DNA of 64,000 nucleotides from Solanum dulcamara. Taxonomy: Eukaryota; Streptophyta; Magnoliopsida; Solanales; Solanaceae. The stretch covers positions 84,730,341 through 84,794,340 of the forward strand of contig NC_077237.1 of NCBI RefSeq assembly GCF_947179165.1, read 5' to 3'. Below are positions 60,286 to 64,000 of this stretch, one piece after another. The notes under the pieces are model-generated. The model saw only the letters and a program-made list of their open reading frames with translations, did no database searches and had not been told where the DNA came from. The position numbers were made by a program, and so were the translations under genes. The first letter of the stretch is position 1. Every line of letters starts with the position of its first letter.

Positions 60286-60919
60286 ACTCTGTTGGAATAG
60301 TAATTCAAAATTGGAGTAGGAATCCTAAGTTGTTTAGGATTGTTATTTGCTATTTATTTAATTCATATCTAGTTAGGATTTGTTTGTCCACAAGTTCATA
60401 TAGAAATAAGTTTTCTAATCCTAATTTAATTAGATTTCTTACTATTATAAATAGAGATGTTGCTAGATTATTTTAATACACAGGTATACATATAAAAATA
60501 TAGAAAATACAGAATAGAAAGATTAAGAGAGATCTTATAGTAAGATTCAAGAGATTTTGAGTTTATAAATGAAATATTTCCCTTCAAATTGGTATCAGAG
60601 TTTTTACGATCCTGATAGAGAATCCAAGAGTTTCCGTTGCCGGCGGGCGGCTATGACTCACATATGTCGTCCGCCTGGCTAATGATCATGATGACAAGCG
60701 TCGGACGAATGATATATGCATGAAAACATCATGCTAGGAGGAAGGACTTTCAAAAACATTACATAATTAAAGAAGTACAAGCAAATATGGTACAAGAGGA
60801 AAAAAACTTTTCTCTAATTAAAAGTTGGAGAAAGTAAAAAAAAAAAGGAGTTGGTGGGAAGACATCAACAAGAGTTGGAGACAAAACACTAGACCGAGCC
60901 TACCGCTCTGATAGATTGG

Positions 60920-61065
60920 ACATACAGTCCGGGTAGATCGTGCCTTCGGATCGGGTAGATAGAGCCTTCGGGCCGAGTAGATCGAGTCTATGAATCGGGT
61001 GGACCGATCCTACAGATCAGGTAAACTGTACCTATGGGACGGACAAGTTGTACCTATAGGGCAAC
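60920..61065 (+). repeat. Diverged ~24-bp tandem repeats inside the LTR element
   Basis: Units such as CCGGGTAGATCGTGCCTTCG, TCGGGTAGATAGAGCCTTCG and CCGAGTAGATCGAGTCTATG follow one another, then decay to CAGGTAAACTGTACCTATGG and GGACAAGTTGTACCTATAGG. About six units are visible. They are GC-richer than the rest of the element. Confidence 0.75.
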
Positions 61066-62524
61066 ATATATTTATTGCATCACTGGGAAGCTGGACAGAA
61101 AGTGCTCCAATACAATCAAGAAAAATAATTGAAGATTGAAGAGATGTTCTTCAAAATAACAAGAATGAAATTAACGATTGAAGAAAAGTGTTTTTCAATA
61201 CAGGAACAATGACAAAAAGAAAAAAACAATAGTATACAACTTTAAATTACGGAAAAATGTTGGAATAATAATTCAAAGCTGGATTAGGAATCCTAAATTG
61301 TTTAGGATTTTTTATTTGCTATTTATTTAATCCATGTCTAATTAGAATTTGTTTGTCCACAAGTTCATATAGGAATAAATTTTATAATCCTAGTTTAATT
61401 AGATTTCTTAATATTATAAATAGGAATGTTGCTAGGTTATTTTTAATATACAGATATACATAAAAAAATATAAAAAATATAGAATAAAAAAATTAAGAGA
61501 GATCTTATAGTAAAATTCAAGAGATTTTGAGTTTATAAATAAAATATTTTTCTTTCACACTCTCATTCTATGTTTTACAAGTGGATATGCCTAGTATGTT
61601 CCTCCTTAGTATAACCCCACCAATATCTTTAGGCACCTTTAAAGATGGACCATAGATTCAGAGTCATATTTATGATCTCAAGGATCAATCAATTATTATC
61701 GCATACATATTTATATCTAAATATTTTCTTTAAAATATAATATTACTATATATAATTTTGAGAGAATAGCAAAACTCCCAGATACACCCCTGCATAGAAT
61801 GAGAAACAGTAACAACCTGATATACAATTTGATGTTTCCATATTTTCCCTCTTAAGACGACACATGAACTTTTTAAATTTTTTTAGTAAATTTTATTTAG
61901 ATATTTGAGTTAACATGTTTGCTTGTTTCAATTAATCAACTGAAACACATGATAAAATATTTTTATTGGACACTTTCTAACTAAATTTAATGGTTTGACT
62001 TATCTATGTAATGGACAATTGAGAACAAAAAGAATTTCAAAATTTGAATTGAAATAGAAATACTTTATCATGTGTTGAGGTGTTCAATTAGAACAAATCG
62101 TAGTTTGAGTAGCTAAATTGAATTTACTAATAAATTTAAGAGGTTTTCCATGTATGAACCTTTTTTTTTCAACTCCAAATGTTTAGTAAAAAAAACAAAT
62201 AAAATCATTTGGTACATCATACATACACAACCAATAACCTCTTTTTGCTCAACTTTGTCACCAATAAAACTAGAGTTGGTTTCATGACCATTGATTTTGC
62301 CAAACTTGCTACATCTTATACTCCAAATGGTACTTATATTTGACCCTAAGAACCTTGTTTTGCTCAACTTTTAAAAGTAAGGGTAATAACTAGAGACTAA
62401 AAGTAAAGTTTAACCACCCTGGGGTTCACATACATGATGATTGATGAGCATCTACTGGCTCATAGAAGTCCTTTGGCATTATATGTCTTTTGTTTGACCT
62501 TTCTCGTATTAAAAAAGAAAAAAA

Positions 62525-62670
62525 GCAGCTCGATGCACTAGGCTTCTTCTATGCACGGGACTTTCACAAGGGTGTCAAGTGTACGCAGCACCAATATTAT
62601 TTTGTATTTCTGCAAGAGACTGCTTTCACGGCTTCAACCCGTGATCTCTTGGTCACATTTTTTTAATGTT
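62525..62670 (-). mobile_element. Au-type SINE, truncated
   Basis: The plus strand reads GCAGCTCGATGCACTAGGCT, then TATGCACGGG, TGTACGCAGCACC, TTTCTGCAAGAGACTGCTTT and CACGGCTTCAACCCGTGATC. This is the complement of an Au SINE, with the B-box region near 62640. The tRNA-like head is cut off shortly after CTCTTGGTCACA. Confidence 0.7.
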
Positions 62671-63049
62671 CTTGGAGAATCACATTTTTCTACCTTTTAT
62701 TATTTTGGAAAAAATCTCCTATGAACTTTTGGTCAGACTCCAATTGGCACCCACCCGCCCTTCTACCCTCTTCCAACGTAAGTGTCAAGCTTCGAACTTT
62801 GCGGGGCTTGAACTCGTAACTTGCGTTTAAGGATCGTCAGTGTCTCAGTGTATAATTTAAATCTTTCTTATATTATCAGTACAAAGGTCTCTACCTTATC
62901 TACTGCATAGACGTCTTCGTAGATTATTCATTCTCCACAATCATTTGATGTTCAATAGCATTTATACTTGATCAATTAGACAGAAAATAACTGTTATCAT
63001 CGAATTAGTATTTTCATTTTCTATAACCATAAGATATACAACATGTTCA

Positions 63050-63145
63050 ATGTAGTCCCACAAAGTGGTGTCTGGAGAGAGTAGAGTGTCAACCGACCTT
63101 ATCCCTACCTCAGCGGTAGAGAGATTGTTTCTGACAAACCAAAAC
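63050..63145. mobile_element. SINE fragment
   Basis: The text AATGTAGTCCCACAAAGTGG, then TGTCTGGAGAGAGTAGAGTG, CCTTATCCCTACCTCAGCGG and TAGAGAGATTGTTTCTGA matches the same Solanaceae SINE-type repeat seen at 24722-24812. It is a truncated copy. Confidence 0.55.
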
Positions 63146-63280
63146 CATGAGATAAAGAAGCCATAAATATTTTGTCACTATATCTATAAACATAAGAAAA
63201 ATGAGTTTAATTTGTCTCTCTAGCTCAAGACATTAGGTGATAAGAGTACAGATACAATTGGAGACTAAAAGATCAGTAAT

Positions 63281-63710
63281 TCACAAGGAGAAATGCAAAT
63301 TTTCAGTTCTTAATTGTCCTTCTGGTGAAATCAATGGATCAAGGGTATTTCTCCATGTTTTGTAGTCCAATGGTGAGCCAGCATCAGGCAGAGGAAACCC
63401 GTTTACGAAGAAAAACGGCGCCCCATATACGCCTTTTACACAACCATACTGTGAAAAAATATACATATACACAAATGTAAGTTTCGGCATAGGTGAAAGA
63501 TATGTACACACAATGTATATATAGGGTAATTGAGCCTAATTAGCATACCTTGAAGGAAATTCTTGTTGCTTGATCAGTTTTGGGGTCATTAAATCCAGCC
63601 TTTATAGCAGTGTAATTCGAATTCCCAATTGCATTGGATGTAAATTTTGAAACTTCATCTACAACAGATGCTTTGGACAAGTTGAAAGTTGCTTGGCCAT
63701 AAAACTTATC
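63281..63710 (-). CDS. Thioredoxin-fold (DsbA-like) protein, 3' part only
   Basis: Two exons are visible on the minus strand: 63549-63710 (DKFYGQATFNLSKASVVDEV to TRISFK) and the last exon 63281-63448 (YGCVKGVYGAPFFFVNGFPL to the stop). The splice ends are GT...AG, and both junctions are in phase 0. The segment GVYGAPFFFVNGF holds the cis-Pro loop typical of thioredoxin folds, and the pair resembles the plant thioredoxin-superfamily proteins like Arabidopsis At1g76020. The N-terminal exons, including any active-site Cys pair and signal peptide, lie beyond the window end. The redox role is by family only. Confidence 0.8.
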
Positions 63711-64000
63711 CTGTTCAACCAGACACAATTGAAACCGAAAGTATATATAAATGTCGAGTACCATAATTTGTAACCGAGGAACTTTTTTCACATACAATCT
63801 GATAAGCAGTATTCTGTAGTCTGTGAATTCAACTAACTCATGCTTTTCCACGCTTCTAGTTTTTACATGAATGATAAACAATCATCACAAATTCATTATT
63901 CATGAAGTGATTTACTAGATTCTTATAAAGACTACGTGCAGTAAATTGTATTTCGTGACGATTGAAGTGACAAGTCACACTAAGCCTCGGAGGAGGCTCC
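63711..64000 (-). other. Intron of the thioredoxin-fold gene, running off the window
   Basis: The acceptor lies at 63711-63712 (CAG before GATAAG on the minus strand). No further exon could be recognised up to the window end. Confidence 0.5.

Larger units (their letters stand above)
58186..61562 (+). mobile_element. Non-coding LTR retrotransposon (TRIM/LARD type), interrupted
   Basis: The 5' LTR (60290-60586) and 3' LTR (61258-61557) are about 300 bases each and closely alike; both start TGTTGGAATA and end TTCA. A methionine-tRNA primer-binding site (TTGGTATCAGAG, 60589-60600) follows the 5' LTR, and a short purine tract (GGAAAAA) precedes the 3' LTR. The interior of about 660 bases has no gag or pol. 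The original 5-base target duplication is CACTC, at 58186-58190 and 61558-61562. The left copy is now 2.1 kb away from the LTR because a gypsy LTR later inserted at the junction. Confidence 0.88.
61563..63280. other. Spacer between the LTR element and the thioredoxin-fold gene
   Basis: No gene was seen. Two SINE-related segments lie here (62525-62670 and 63050-63145), and a third SINE-like text (GGGGCTTGAACTCGTAAC) lies near 62801. Confidence 0.45.

Overview
This window is nuclear DNA from a flowering plant, almost certainly a member of the Solanaceae. The evidence is AT-rich DNA with introns bounded by GT and AG, plant-specific gene families (class III peroxidase, alpha-expansin, GDSL lipase, type III polyketide synthase), and repeats typical of Solanaceae: TS- and Au-type SINEs, Stowaway MITEs, long Ty3/gypsy LTRs and small hAT-like elements. 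The species cannot be named from the sequence alone. No tRNA, rRNA or CRISPR features were seen.

Layout. 1-12.4 kb is a graveyard of mobile elements. It holds a decayed Ty1/copia body, a gypsy LTR end with a 27-bp tandem array, a TIR element, a three-level nest (gypsy LTR inside a gypsy LTR inside a TIR-like repeat), a truncated LINE with a 16-bp target duplication, and a Mutator-like MITE with a perfect 9-bp duplication. 12.8-16.0 kb carries a minus-strand three-exon gene for a lysine-rich nuclear-type protein. 19.0-25.2 kb carries a plus-strand five-exon GDSL esterase/lipase. Its introns have absorbed a nested pair of Mutator-like elements, a further TIR element and a TRIM. 26.8-33.0 kb holds two tandem minus-strand class III peroxidase genes of the Prx64 type, made by duplication of a roughly 4-kb unit. 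35.0-37.0 kb is a minus-strand alpha-expansin.

37.9-41.6 kb has an organelle-like insert, a LINE RNase H relic, a long AT microsatellite and a Stowaway MITE. 41.7-45.2 kb is a plus-strand two-exon chalcone-synthase-like type III polyketide synthase with altered active-site pocket positions, followed by a 120-bp pseudogene relic of the same family. 47.4-51.3 kb is a minus-strand six-exon FAD-dependent monooxygenase. 51.4-58.2 kb is gene-poor AT-rich DNA with a 320-bp tandem duplication and a hAT-like MITE. 58.2-61.6 kb is a non-coding LTR element whose 5' LTR was hit, one base from its edge, by a gypsy solo LTR. 63.3-64.0 kb is the 3' part of a minus-strand thioredoxin-fold protein gene that runs off the window.

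How the genes relate. Several products are secreted and act at the cell wall or apoplast (GDSL lipase, two peroxidases, expansin), but nothing shows that they form one pathway. The divergent polyketide synthase and the FAD monooxygenase are the two nearest intact genes to each other and converge on a 2.2-kb spacer. That is the most interesting functional hypothesis here: a possible small specialised-metabolism pair. It rests on proximity and enzyme class only. No clearly new genetic system was found; the strongest new observations are the dated nested insertions and the altered polyketide synthase.
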